The translations under genes and the position numbers were made by a program. The notes under the pieces were generated by a model. It did no database searches, was not told the origin of the DNA, and worked only from the letters and a program-made list of their open reading frames with translations. A stretch of 28,673 bases of DNA from an uncultured Prevotella sp. (GTDB lineage Bacteria; Bacteroidota; Bacteroidia; Bacteroidales; Bacteroidaceae), in the NCBI GenBank assembly GCA_900768785.1, contig CAAGEG010000099.1, forward strand, positions 1 to 28,673. Direction: 5' to 3'. Shown in pieces: positions 1 through 8,505 of this stretch (its first letter is position 1; every line of letters starts with the position of its first letter).

Positions 1-13
1 GCCCTTTTTCAGT

Positions 14-53
14 GAGTCCTTGTTGTCAATATAACAATAAGGACTCTTTTTTT
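14..53 (+). terminator. Rho-independent terminator
   Basis: A 13-bp stem (14-26 with 34-46, one G-U pair) closes a 7-nt loop and is followed by seven T residues. It would end transcription entering from the left of the window, so a plus-strand gene probably lies just outside. Confidence 0.8.
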
Positions 54-92
54 GTTTTCGTTGAATTGAATAGATGATATCATCTATGATGG

Positions 93-404
93 TTACGTTA
101 GAATTATAGATTGAACTGTTCGCTGTTGGAGCTCGTCAAAAGCATAGACATGAAGTGAGTTATGAGCCTGTTGCTTTTTCTTTTGTGCAATCTCTGCTTG
201 CAGAGCCTTGATGTCTGCATACTCGCTATCTGGGGATGAAGTTGCTTGTTTACACCCTAATCTTTAAGCTATCCAATCGGGTAACTACCAGTTCTTCATA
301 CGCCTGTTTCTGGTCATCACTGAGGAAAGAATCTTTTATGAGCTGTTGCCATTTTGGGAACACCTTATGAAGCCCTACAACAAGACGCTTACGATTCTTA
401 TCAA
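93..404 (-). pseudogene. Unidentified frameshifted gene remnant
   Basis: I do not recognise this gene. On the minus strand one frame reads LDKNRKRLVVGLHKVFPKW and on to a stop at 250-252, and a second frame picks up at about 262 and runs through YADIKALQAEIAQKKKQQ to a stop at 93-95. Both stretches have protein-like composition (charged, Gln- and Lys-rich helix), so a single frameshift near 252-262 best explains them. No start codon is visible, and a stop lies just upstream of the first readable part, so only the C-terminal portion survives. It runs into the plus-strand HNH remnant around 370-404, where one of the two readings must end; the junction cannot be placed exactly. Confidence 0.4.
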
Positions 405-877
405 GTCACTAATGCCATGAATCTTCTTCGCTAAATACAAATTGAGAGTGAGGTCAAAGACCAATTTGCAAACGGAGAGGCAACCCAAGTTCATCATATT
501 TACCCAAAATCTCAATTCCCCATGATTGCTCACTATTTGGAGTATCTGATTAAGTTGACTGCCACACAGTATTTTACAAAGGCGCATCCAAGTAACAATA
601 CTCAAGTAATCAATAAGGACTATCAATTTATCTGTCTTATTGCAAAATCAAAAATAATAGAAGATTATCTGAAGACGATAGGAGAAAAATACTATCGTAA
701 AGAGTCATTCGTTTACGTTATTAACATAGGCCTTGATGCAGAATTAAGTATGAAACTTACCTTTCCAGAAATTCGGGTTCAACTTCGTTTGTTATATAAA
801 TTCATATAAATGATATAGACACCTTTGAGCTTTACCCAATTCAACATCTTATCAAGATTGACAACGAAACAAATTAA
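372..877 (+). pseudogene. HNH endonuclease (restriction-type) remnant, frameshifted
   Basis: The readable frame contains YDSYQVTNAMNLLR, a stop at 432-434, then QVHHIYPKSQFP at about 486-521 and HPSNNTQVINKDYQ. A His-His followed by a Pro-Lys and a later Asn-rich stretch is what an HNH nuclease core of the restriction-enzyme type looks like. The frame runs to a stop at 807-809, but the next frame continues as NDIDTFELYPIQHLIKIDN to a stop at 875-877, so there is a second lesion at about 800-810. An ATG at 522 could start a 95-residue product, but it would begin after the HH motif. I read this as a dead gene with at least two inactivating changes. The family assignment rests on motif resemblance only. 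Confidence 0.55.
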
Positions 878-888
878 CCTGCTGATTG

Positions 889-1260
889 TCAGTAGAAATT
901 CCGATTGTCAGTGGGGTCGTATCCTTTGGCTGCTCCTTCCTGACTTCCTTCACGGACCATAACTGTAGAATCGAAGTCTAAAGTGTAGTTGTCTAACTTC
1001 AACTCTGAGAAAAACCAACGGAACAAATTTCCTAAAACACGCTGGTTTATAGCTTGGGAGAGTTTGTTTAGATAGCGCTGGTAAGCACGATGGTCAGCTC
1101 CGCGTTTCCACCCAAGTAGGTCACATAGTGCAGCGTCATAACGCACCACGTCAAGATGTCCAAAGCAACTTGCGCCACACCACACACCTGCAAACTTTTT
1201 GGGGCAACGTGTTATTTCGATGTGTAGGTGGTAATGTCGGAGTGTAGTGTTTCCTTTGCA
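889..1260 (-). pseudogene. IS1380-family transposase fragment
   Basis: The minus-strand frame reads LRHYHLHIEITRCPKKF, then VWCGASCFGHLDVVRYD, LLGWKRGADHRAYQRYLNKL and LDFDSTVMVREGSQEGAAKG. This matches the N-terminal part of IS1380-type DDE transposases, including the DSTV segment that carries the first catalytic Asp. The match stops at KGYDPT (about position 905), well before the rest of the DDE domain of a roughly 400-residue protein. The first in-frame ATG is at 1185, inside the matching region, and the frame is open upstream to about 1285 without a proper start. It is a truncated, inactive copy. A GATTGTCAGT direct repeat (884-893 and 903-912) sits at the truncated end. Confidence 0.75.
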
Positions 1261-1412
1261 GTATGCTATCAGATAAACAACTTTGCTATGTTATTAGATA
1301 AACAACTCTGCGTTGTCCTTCCGGATGTGCTAATCAGACTGCTGAATAATTACCAGAATGGCCATAGCTTGTTTAATTAGAAGGTTATATAACTTCTTTT
1401 CAAAAACCGTAC

Positions 1413-1712
1413 TTATAAAAGTTTAATTATTAATATTATATTAAGTATTAAAGATATAATAGTTATTAATGGCCATATTATACAAAAAATTATAGTATTG
1501 ATTGTTTCATAATCTATATTATATTTATCTTTTGTATGATATAGCCAATTAACACATAAATTAAAAACATTCATAGGAGTATTAAATACTTTATATTTAT
1601 TCCAGTAATATTTTAATATTCTTTTAGAACAAATAGATCCTATGAGTATAAAGAATAAACAGAAACCATCTTTACACAACAGGAAGACCGTCATCAACTT
1701 TGTCCAATTCAT
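1413..1712 (-). CDS. Doubtful small membrane protein (99 aa)
   Basis: No family is recognised. The frame encodes two hydrophobic stretches: residues 8-28 (VFLLCKDGFCLFFILIGSI) and 74-99 (a long Ile/Leu-rich run at the C-terminus), separated by a polar Lys/Tyr/Asn-rich segment. The start at 1712 lies inside the end of another readable frame (1672-1830), so the true start may be further in, but the only later Met codons are at residues 7 and 47. Base composition is more AT-rich than the flanking genes, which fits acquired or decaying DNA. It may be a chance ORF in AT-rich sequence. Confidence 0.3.
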   Translation of the reverse strand: MNWTKLMTVFLLCKDGFCLFFILIGSICSKRILKYYWNKYKVFNTPMNVFNLCVNWLYHTKDKYNIDYETINTIIFCIIWPLITIISLILNIILIIKLL

Positions 1713-1830
1713 CTTTCTTTAAATATAAGATTTCTTTTATTATATTAGCTACTCTTTTAGCATCAAAAGTTGTTGCACTTCTAACTTGACGGTAGGAATT
1801 TACACAATAACAAGATAAAAAGAAATCGAA
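1672..1830 (-). pseudogene. C-terminal remnant of an unidentified gene
   Basis: A 52-codon open frame without a start codon reads SYRQVRSATTFDAKRVANII followed by a Lys/Glu/Asp-rich end and a stop at 1672-1674. The mixed charge and lack of low-complexity bias make it look like the tail of a real protein, cut off by a stop at 1831-1833. I cannot assign a family. It overlaps the first 41 nt of the doubtful membrane ORF in another frame. Confidence 0.3.
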
Positions 1831-1978
1831 TTATTAATAATTTATGATGTCGGCGGTTTATTGCGTCTGCTAACACTCAGAATATCAAAATAACATATCA
1901 GGTTGTGTCAAAATGGGCGCAACTTAAATTATTTTTGGCTGCTGTTATTGTTCTTTATTTGTTATACCTCATTATTCT

Positions 1979-2146
1979 TTATTCTGTCCATTCGTAGCTT
2001 GGTGCATTCCAATCACCGTTACCTTCTTCATCGTTTACAGTGTTTGTTCCTGCCAAAAGATTAATATTCTCTTTGATAATGTAAATATTACACTGAGGCG
2101 TGATATAATTATTCTTTTGTGCTTTTGAATTTATTTTGGATGCCAT
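1979..2146 (-). CDS. Small peptide (55 aa) with LLAG-TNTVNDE core
   Basis: The gene starts with ATG at 2146 and ends with TAA at 1979-1981. The product begins MASKINSKAQKNNYITPQC, continues with a hydrophobic strand (IYIIKENINLLAG), and ends acidic and Trp-rich (NDEEGNGDWNAPSYEWTE). It has no signal peptide or membrane helix. The layout (basic start, YIxPxC..., short hydrophobic strand, LLAG/LLSG, acidic Asn/Asp/Trp tail) resembles small uncharacterised peptides that I recall as common in Prevotella and Bacteroides; this is family resemblance from memory, not a search. It begins 18 nt after the stop of the secreted-protein gene at 2165 on the same strand, so the two are probably co-transcribed. 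Confidence 0.6.
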   Translation of the reverse strand: MASKINSKAQKNNYITPQCNIYIIKENINLLAGTNTVNDEEGNGDWNAPSYEWTE

Positions 2147-2164
2147 ATTTCATTAACTATAAAA

Positions 2165-4087
2165 TTATTTAGACAAGTATTTTTTATTATTCATAATTAT
2201 CAACCCCTTATACCCTTTATTAACACGTTGTCCGGATATGTTGAATTTAGTAGAATTCTTAGACTCTTTTTCATTATCAATATTTATTATTCCTGTTGTA
2301 TATTCATCCCCATTAAGTGAGAACATAGATGGCGCATTTGAAGAAGTCTTTATTGCAAGGTATGCGTATGGAGCTTTGTATGTAATGGCAGCACCATTTG
2401 TCGCAGCCCAAAAGAAACCAAATCTTTCTCCATCTTTAGAATGAGATAGAATATAATATTTATAATTACCTTCACCGGCATAAGTTTTTCCATTTTCGTC
2501 TATATCTTTACAACCACGAAGTAGATTGTCGTTAGGTGTTGTGGCATCGGTTGAGGAGACAGTTAAGAAATCGTATGTTCCGGTCAATGCTTTGATTAGT
2601 AAAGGAGTATAAGCAGGAACGATAGAACCTTCCGGATAACAATAGTTCGTTGTGAGAACACCATTTTGTGTATTGGCAGATGTTATAACAGCGCCACTGA
2701 CGCCTTTAGGCATTATATATGCCATATCGTTGCAGAAAGTTGCATATCCTTCTTCTCCAACACAAATTATATTACGCCTATAAATTTGTACACGAATATA
2801 TGATTCCGGTTTGGTATAAACGCGAAACGGTCCCGCTGTGTCAACATAATCTTTGTTGTAACATAAATTCCTTGCGGTCGATGTATTTGCAGCATTGTCA
2901 ATTAAGGCATTATTGTTTTCATCAAAAGAAATCTTCCATTTTTGATTAGAAGAAGTATTTAAATTAACGCTGCCTGTAGTCCAACCTATTGTTCCTTGCA
3001 GGGTAGTGAACGTATAGGCATTAGGTTTTCCACCAAGAGTTATTTCGTATGGATTGTCTTTACTGTTTTCTGTATCAATAGTAACCATACCATTTTCTAA
3101 ATCGATTTTAATGGCATTTCCATAATTGCTTGATATTTTTGACAATGCTTTTTTATACTCCTCGCAAATAATGATGTATTTACCATCTGCATAAAGTTGG
3201 TCTGTTGAAGTAATCTTTGAATAGTTTGCAGGTACGAAATCAGGGTCAAGGATATTGATAGTATAAGAAGCACTTGCTTCACCATAAGTATCATTTCCCG
3301 AGAAATATGCTGTAACGACAATAGTTCCCGGAATGTTGCCAAGAGTTATTTCTCCCGTTGTTTCATTTAATGTTGCCATGTTTTCAGGAACATCACTTGA
3401 ATACATTGGTGTACATTCCATAGAATAAGTTATTCCTGTCAAGCCTTCAGTATAAATAAGATTTGGAGCGTTAAAACTATCTCCTGCTTTTATCGTAAAA
3501 TTGTCGGTTTCGAACTTTATATTAGCAATGTCTTTTGTTCGTTTAAAAAATATGGTCTGTGGGTTTCCATACCCAACTGATTCATATGCTCTCCAACCAT
3601 TATTTATGTTTTCCGAGTATCTAATAAATCGGTCTGTAATACCATTGGTTTTAGTTGCTTTTAAAACATAGTTGGTTTTATCCCAAGAATATGTATCTTC
3701 GTAAGTTTCGGAATTTTTTGTTCCAACAGAAACACCCTCAGCCGTATCTATTGCTCTTAAAAAATTTTCTGTTCCCGGTGTGTTGAATGAATATGTTGCA
3801 TTGTCAAATTTTGTAATAATCCATTGGATATTAGTATTAGAAGTAACATGAATTTCTGTTTTATCCTCATTAAGCATACTTTCTATGCTGATAGCCTTTG
3901 GATTAACAGATATGGCTACGTTTTCCATAGCTACTTTAAAGTTCTCGTTTACTATAATGATTTCGTCTCCTGTTTTTAAACCTTCAATACTCGTGAGTTC
4001 GTAAACTTGAGAGTAGCTCTTTGTGCATGGCATAATCAATAATATTGTAATTGCAATTATGTCAAATAACAATTTTAATGATTTCAT
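2165..4087 (-). CDS. Secreted beta-rich protein with internal duplication and Prevotella-type C-terminus (640 aa)
   Basis: An N-terminal signal peptide (residues 1-27, KLLFDIIAITILLIMPC core, cleaved near SYSQ) directs export. Two related segments follow: about 28-185 and 285-440. Each opens with a strand of the type GDEIIIVNENFKVAM or GKYIIICEEYKKAL, and each ends with an aromatic strand before FFKR or QIYRR. Between them (about 190-283) is an Ig-like segment with GEITLGNIPGTIVVTAYFSG, as in bacterial Big domains. The C-terminus (FNISGQRVNKGYKGLIIMNN, then Lys-Lys) is the conserved tail seen on many Prevotellaceae secreted proteins. Its ATG overlaps the TGA of the upstream transferase gene as ATGA, which indicates translational coupling. 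No catalytic motif is seen, so binding or a structural role is possible but unproven. Confidence 0.75.
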   Translation of the reverse strand: MKSLKLLFDIIAITILLIMPCTKSYSQVYELTSIEGLKTGDEIIIVNENFKVAMENVAISVNPKAISIESMLNEDKTEIHVTSNTNIQWIITKFDNATYSFNTPGTENFLRAIDTAEGVSVGTKNSETYEDTYSWDKTNYVLKATKTNGITDRFIRYSENINNGWRAYESVGYGNPQTIFFKRTKDIANIKFETDNFTIKAGDSFNAPNLIYTEGLTGITYSMECTPMYSSDVPENMATLNETTGEITLGNIPGTIVVTAYFSGNDTYGEASASYTINILDPDFVPANYSKITSTDQLYADGKYIIICEEYKKALSKISSNYGNAIKIDLENGMVTIDTENSKDNPYEITLGGKPNAYTFTTLQGTIGWTTGSVNLNTSSNQKWKISFDENNNALIDNAANTSTARNLCYNKDYVDTAGPFRVYTKPESYIRVQIYRRNIICVGEEGYATFCNDMAYIMPKGVSGAVITSANTQNGVLTTNYCYPEGSIVPAYTPLLIKALTGTYDFLTVSSTDATTPNDNLLRGCKDIDENGKTYAGEGNYKYYILSHSKDGERFGFFWAATNGAAITYKAPYAYLAIKTSSNAPSMFSLNGDEYTTGIINIDNEKESKNSTKFNISGQRVNKGYKGLIIMNNKKYLSK

Positions 4088-5178
4088 TTTTCTTTTGTTT
4101 TTCGTTTTATCATGATATTGATAGCGTAGTTGAAGATAATATATATTATAATATCTATTATGAATATGATATTATTATTGAAGTAAGGCAATAACACAAG
4201 TGTCAAGATTATATATATTATTGCAAGAGAAAGAATTGTTATTAGTGCTTCTCGTTGTGTCATTCCGGCTGTCATAAGTTTATGATGAATGTGTCGTTTG
4301 TCTGCGCTGAAAGGCGACTTGTGATGACGCAGTCTTACAATAAACACTCTCACGACATCGAAAATGGGTACGACAAGCAGGGTGAAAGGAACAATGATGT
4401 CAACCTTCGGGTATTGTAAAACAGCAGTGTTGTCCATGCTGTATTTAATACAAAGAAATCCGAGAATATATCCAAGAGAAAGGCTTCCTGAATCTCCCAT
4501 GAATATTTTGCGTCCTTTACTTTCGTTGCCGAAAAGATTATAGCGCAAGAAAGCAAAAACTATTCCTGCGAGTCCTGATATCAGAATGGAAAACACCCAG
4601 ACCTTTTGTTCCATGAAAAGTATCAAGAATCCTATAAGAGCAATAATCGTAAGACCAGCTGCAAGACCATCTATGCCGTCAATAAGATTAATAGCGTTGT
4701 CTATGAACACAATAATAAGTACGGTTAGAGCAAAGCCTGTTATATAAGGAATTTCATATATACCGAGAAGACCATGCATGTTGTTTATGTATAATCCTGC
4801 AGCGGGGAGCAGACAAGCGGCAATTATTTGTACTATCAGTTTTACCAATGGCGGTAGTCCTATTATGTCATCGGCAATACCTGTAACATAGATTATAAGC
4901 ATGCCAAGTGGAAACATCAGGCTCCACAAACTGATAGTTATTTGTTTGCCTGTTGTTGCACCAATAAAGAGAGATGCCATAACAAAAGCCAACAACATGC
5001 CGGGTATGAAAGATATTCCGCCGAGACGCGGTACGGCGCTTGTATGTATTTTGCGTCCGTTAGGCATGTCGTATAGTTGATGAGTTTGGCAGAAATTAAG
5101 AATGGCGGGTATAATTACCAATCCGCATATCAGACTAACAACAAAGGTTCCGGCTATACAAAGAAGATAGAAATTCAT
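4084..5178 (-). CDS. Polyprenyl-phosphate sugar-1-phosphate transferase, MraY/WecA family
   Basis: A 364-residue polytopic membrane protein of glycosyltransferase family 4, which moves a sugar-1-phosphate (often GlcNAc-1-P) from a UDP-sugar to undecaprenyl phosphate to start a surface polysaccharide or glycan. The family signatures are all present: DDIIGLPP at about 103-110 (the Asp-Asp pair), FIDNAINLIDGIDGLAAG at about 158-175, MGDSGSLSLG at about 227-236, and the RHIHHKL motif near 291, which marks the WecA/TagO branch rather than MraY. Around ten hydrophobic helices are readable and the length is typical. The sugar cannot be read from the sequence. It is followed by the coupled secreted-protein gene; no glycosyltransferases lie beside it, so it may serve a glycan encoded elsewhere. 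Confidence 0.85.
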   Translation of the reverse strand: MNFYLLCIAGTFVVSLICGLVIIPAILNFCQTHQLYDMPNGRKIHTSAVPRLGGISFIPGMLLAFVMASLFIGATTGKQITISLWSLMFPLGMLIIYVTGIADDIIGLPPLVKLIVQIIAACLLPAAGLYINNMHGLLGIYEIPYITGFALTVLIIVFIDNAINLIDGIDGLAAGLTIIALIGFLILFMEQKVWVFSILISGLAGIVFAFLRYNLFGNESKGRKIFMGDSGSLSLGYILGFLCIKYSMDNTAVLQYPKVDIIVPFTLLVVPIFDVVRVFIVRLRHHKSPFSADKRHIHHKLMTAGMTQREALITILSLAIIYIILTLVLLPYFNNNIIFIIDIIIYIIFNYAINIMIKRKTKEK

Positions 5179-5205
5179 AGTTTTGCGGGTGTCTTAAAGT
5201 TAAAT

Positions 5206-5229
5206 GGCGGAGTGCAAAGCAACTCCGCC
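5206..5229 (-). terminator. Hairpin downstream of maeB
   Basis: A perfect 8-bp GC-rich stem (GGCGGAGT at 5206-5213 with ACTCCGCC at 5222-5229) begins 21 nt after the maeB stop. The T-tract on the minus strand is poor (ATTTAACTTT), so this is a weak terminator or attenuating hairpin before the transferase gene. Confidence 0.5.
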
Positions 5230-5250
5230 TTTATTAGAGGAAACAAGGGT

Positions 5251-7542
5251 TTATCTCCCTGCTTCTTTAATTTTTTGTACATATGCGTCGATAACAGCAA
5301 CCGCTGTAATGTTGACAACATCGCGTACAGAACATTCAAAGTCTGTGAAATGTATTGGTTTGTTAAGTCCCATTTGTATCGGGCCTATAATCTCAGTGTC
5401 GCCATCAACAGCTTCCAACATCTTGTATGCGTTGTTAGCACTGCTGAGGTTAGGGAACACAAGTGTATTAACGTCTTTTCCATATAGACGAGAGAACGGA
5501 TATTTTTCATCTCTCAAACGGTTGTCGAAAGCGAAGTTTACTTGCATTTCTCCGTCAATGGCGAGATCCGGATATCTGCTTTGCATTTCATCAACGGCAG
5601 CATGAACTTGTGCCGGACTGCCTATTTCGTCTGTTCCGAAGTTAGAATAGCTTATCATAGCTATGTTCGGTTCGTCGTTAAAGAAGCGTACCGTCTGTGC
5701 GCTCAAACGTGCAACATCAACAAGCACCTCTTTGTCCGGATGTCTGTTGATAAGAGTGTCGGCAATGTAATAAACGCCTTTCTTTGTATTGAGAATGTGC
5801 ATGGTTCCGAAATGGTCGTAGCCGGGTTGTATGCCAATAACCTCTTTTGCCACCTTAATGGTGTTGGAGTATTTTGTATAGAGTCCGGTTATGAAAGCAT
5901 CAGCTTCACCTGTTTCAACCATCATCATTCCGAAGTAGTTGCGTTCAAACATTTTGTCGTTAGCTTCTTGTACGGTGTAACCTTGACGGCGTCTTTTTTC
6001 TGCAAGAATACGAGCGTATCTTTCACGACGTTCATATTGATTGTCATGACGTAGGTTTACTATTTCTATGCCCTCAAGACTAAGGTCCAGTTCGGCAGCC
6101 AGTTTCATTATTCGTTCATCGTTGCCGAGAAGGATAGGCTTACATATACCTTCGTTGTATGCTTGTACAGCAGCTTTGAGCATGGTTGGGTGTATACCCT
6201 CAGCAAAAACTACGCGTTGCGGGTGTTTACGAGCAGTATCATAAAGCTTTTGTGTAAGTTTTGATTCTTGTCCGAGCAGTTCACGAAGTTGGTTTTTATA
6301 TGCATCCCAGTCTGTTATTATTGTTCTTGCTACACCGCTATCTATTGCAGCACGTGCCACAGCTGCCGAAACTTCGGTTATTAGACGTGGGTCTACCGGT
6401 TTCGGAATGAAGTATGAAGGTCCGAAAGTAAGATTGTTAACTTGATAGACGTCATTAACTACATCAGGAACAGGTTGTTTGGCGAGGTCTGCTATAGCAT
6501 TAACGGCAGCAAGTTTCATTTCTTCGTTAATGGCTGTTGCGTGAACATCAAGAGCGCCACGGAAGATGTAGGGGAAGCCAATAACATTGTTAATCTGATT
6601 AGGATAGTCGCTACGTCCTGTACTCATGAGAACATCGGGACGGCTTGCCATAGCATCTTCGTAAGATATTTCGGGCACAGGATTAGCAAGAGCGAAGACA
6701 ATAGGTGTGTCTGCCATAGAACGTACCATGTCTTGTGTGAGAACATTTCCTTTTGAAAGTCCGACAAAGACATCGGCACCTTTAACAGCTTCTTCAAGAG
6801 TGTGGATATCACGTCTGTCAGTGGCAAAGAGTTTCTTTTGTTCTGTAAGATTCGGGCGGTCAGAAGTTATTACGCCTTTAGAGTCAAGCATAACAATATT
6901 TTCACGACGTGCGCCAATAGCCATGTAAAGTTTAGTACATGAAATAGCCGCAGCACCGGCACCGTTAACAACGATTTTTACTTTAGCTATGTCTTTGCCT
7001 GCAACTTCAAGAGCATTCTTCAATCCTGCGGCAGAAATTATGGCTGTGCCATGTTGGTCATCATGCATTACAGGAATGTCAAGAGTGCGTTTTAGTCTTT
7101 CTTCAATATAGAAACATTCGGGTGCTTTGATATCTTCAAGGTTGATACCTCCGAAAGTCGGTGCTATTTTTTCAACAGCTTCACAAAACTTTTCAGGGTC
7201 TTTTTCAGCCACTTCAATATCAAAAACGTCTATGCCGCCATATATTTTGAAAAGCAATCCTTTACCTTCCATTACCGGTTTGCCGCTCATGGCACCGATG
7301 TCTCCAAGTCCAAGCACAGCAGTGCCGTTGCTTATTACAGCTACGAGGTTGCCTTTTGCTGTATATTTATACGCATCATTAGGTTCTTTCTGAATTTCAA
7401 GACACGGGAAAGCCACGCCGGGAGAATACGCAAGACTCAAGTCTGTCTGTGTGTGATACGGTTTGGTTGGTTTTACTTCTATCTTGCCGGGTTTGCCGGA
7501 ACAATGATATTCAAGTGCTGCTTCTTTAGTTATGTTCACCAT
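5251..7542 (-). CDS. maeB: NADP-dependent malic enzyme fused to phosphotransacetylase-like domain
   Basis: This 763-residue protein converts malate to pyruvate and CO2 with reduction of NAD(P)+. The malic N-terminal domain spans about 1-160 with SLAYSPGVAFPCLEI and the Gly-rich LGLGDIGAMSGKPVMEGK segment. HDDQHGTA (160-167) is the conserved metal/substrate region, VNGAGAAAI (192-200) is the dinucleotide-binding loop, and FALANPVPEIS follows. From about residue 440 (ARKHPQRVVFAEG) to the end it is a phosphate acetyl/butyryltransferase-like domain, known in MaeB proteins as a regulatory module that senses acetyl-CoA and not as an active transferase. Length and architecture are normal. It is divergent from the TetR-type gene at 7858. 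Confidence 0.93.
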   Translation of the reverse strand: MVNITKEAALEYHCSGKPGKIEVKPTKPYHTQTDLSLAYSPGVAFPCLEIQKEPNDAYKYTAKGNLVAVISNGTAVLGLGDIGAMSGKPVMEGKGLLFKIYGGIDVFDIEVAEKDPEKFCEAVEKIAPTFGGINLEDIKAPECFYIEERLKRTLDIPVMHDDQHGTAIISAAGLKNALEVAGKDIAKVKIVVNGAGAAAISCTKLYMAIGARRENIVMLDSKGVITSDRPNLTEQKKLFATDRRDIHTLEEAVKGADVFVGLSKGNVLTQDMVRSMADTPIVFALANPVPEISYEDAMASRPDVLMSTGRSDYPNQINNVIGFPYIFRGALDVHATAINEEMKLAAVNAIADLAKQPVPDVVNDVYQVNNLTFGPSYFIPKPVDPRLITEVSAAVARAAIDSGVARTIITDWDAYKNQLRELLGQESKLTQKLYDTARKHPQRVVFAEGIHPTMLKAAVQAYNEGICKPILLGNDERIMKLAAELDLSLEGIEIVNLRHDNQYERRERYARILAEKRRRQGYTVQEANDKMFERNYFGMMMVETGEADAFITGLYTKYSNTIKVAKEVIGIQPGYDHFGTMHILNTKKGVYYIADTLINRHPDKEVLVDVARLSAQTVRFFNDEPNIAMISYSNFGTDEIGSPAQVHAAVDEMQSRYPDLAIDGEMQVNFAFDNRLRDEKYPFSRLYGKDVNTLVFPNLSSANNAYKMLEAVDGDTEIIGPIQMGLNKPIHFTDFECSVRDVVNITAVAVIDAYVQKIKEAGR

Positions 7543-7648
7543 AATCAGATTCGTTTTTTGTTAGTTGATTATTGTTAATATTTGTTTTTAGTAGATACCA
7601 TATTAAAAGTGATAACCTTGTATAGGTAACTTTTTGCTATTTAGCAAG

Positions 7649-7656
7649 CAAAAATA
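7649..7656 (-). promoter_or_regulatory. Candidate -7 element for maeB
   Basis: The minus strand reads TATTTTTG, a perfect match to the Bacteroidota TAnnTTTG -7 element, about 107 nt upstream of the maeB start. No good -33 TTTG is seen at the usual distance. Confidence 0.4.
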
Positions 7657-7698
7657 ATAAAAAATATACTAATGACGTAAGTTTTTACAAATAATTCT

Positions 7699-7706
7699 TA
7701 TCTTTG
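7699..7706 (+). promoter_or_regulatory. Candidate -7 element for the TetR-type gene
   Basis: TATCTTTG matches TAnnTTTG exactly and is identical to the -7 element of the tRNA-Ser gene in this window. Transcription would start near 7713, which places the four-unit dyad array inside the 5' leader. The -33 element is not evident. Confidence 0.5.
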
Positions 7707-7733
7707 CAATAGATAAAGTATTTATCTTACGAT

Positions 7734-7821
7734 TCATAAACATGCTGTTTAGCAGTCATAAACATGCTGTTTAGCAGTCGTAAACACGTAGTTTAGGAGT
7801 TGAAAACACTATCTTTACAAA
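7734..7821 (+). repeat. Four 22-bp-spaced dyad repeats in the TetR leader
   Basis: Units begin at 7734, 7756, 7778 and 7800. The first two are identical and each carries the palindrome TAAACATGCTGTTTA; the third has TAAACACGTAGTTTA; the fourth is degenerate. A 22-bp period is two helical turns, so all sites face the same side of the DNA. The array ends 36 nt before the regulator's ATG, and 15-bp dyads are a normal operator size for TetR-type repressors. Autoregulation is an inference. Confidence 0.75.
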
Positions 7822-7857
7822 ACAGAAATAATGTAAACATATTTACTATATATCAAT

Positions 7858-8484
7858 ATGCGTACCAATACAATATCAAATGCTTATCGGGATTGTTTGA
7901 AGATAAAGATTCTCGATACATCATTGCCACTTTTCAAGAAGTTGGGAGTGAAAGCTGTAAAGATGGATGATATCGCCTCAATACTTACAATCTCCAAACG
8001 AACGCTGTATGAGATATATGATAATAAGGAGCAATTGCTATTTGAGTGTATAAAGCGTGAAAAGGAAACTTTTGATGCCAAGATAGAAGAGTATGCCAAG
8101 ACAGCCGAAAACGAAATGGATGTAGTAGCCTATAGCTTGAAATTGCATATAAAGAATTACGCATCTACCAATAGCCTGTTTTATGCAGAACTACACAAAT
8201 ATAAGAAAATAGTTAACTATTTGAAGGAAAGAAAAGCGCATAATTATGCCGAGTTGTGTCTCTTTCTTGATAATGGAAGAAAAAACGGTTTTTTTAGAGA
8301 AGATATTAATTATGAGGTATTGGTATGTATGCAGGATGCCTTTATAAATCATGTCATGGAAACCAAGCTGTACAGGCGTTTTTCTTTGGCTGATATTTAT
8401 CGTACTTTCATAATCGTAAATTTGAGAGGGTGTTGTACAGATAAAGGTTTGAAATATCTGGAGCGCTTTATGAATACAGACTGA
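7858..8484 (+). CDS. TetR/AcrR-family transcriptional regulator
   Basis: The 208-residue protein has a standard TetR N-terminal DNA-binding domain: helix 1 at about 14-29 (KIKILDTSLPLFKKLG) and the helix-turn-helix at about 36-56 (MDDIASILTISKRTLYEIYD), followed by the KEQLLFECI segment typical of these regulators. The C-terminal all-helical ligand domain (about 65-208) is divergent, so the ligand cannot be inferred. It has Tyr- and Lys-rich helices and three Cys residues. The gene is divergent from maeB with 315 nt between starts, and a repeated dyad array fills its leader, suggesting self-repression. It may also control maeB or distant genes. The start at 7858 is the first ATG before the conserved helix. 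Confidence 0.85.
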   Translation: MRTNTISNAYRDCLKIKILDTSLPLFKKLGVKAVKMDDIASILTISKRTLYEIYDNKEQLLFECIKREKETFDAKIEEYAKTAENEMDVVAYSLKLHIKNYASTNSLFYAELHKYKKIVNYLKERKAHNYAELCLFLDNGRKNGFFREDINYEVLVCMQDAFINHVMETKLYRRFSLADIYRTFIIVNLRGCCTDKGLKYLERFMNTD

Positions 8485-8505
8485 CGACCTGTATTCGTTT
8501 TTTTA
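8472..8505 (+). terminator. Rho-independent terminator overlapping the TetR stop codon
   Basis: Stem GAATACAG (8472-8479) pairs with CTGTATTC (8489-8496) and is followed by GTTTTTTT. The TGA stop of the regulator (8482-8484) lies in the loop, so the last codons form part of the terminator. Confidence 0.8.
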
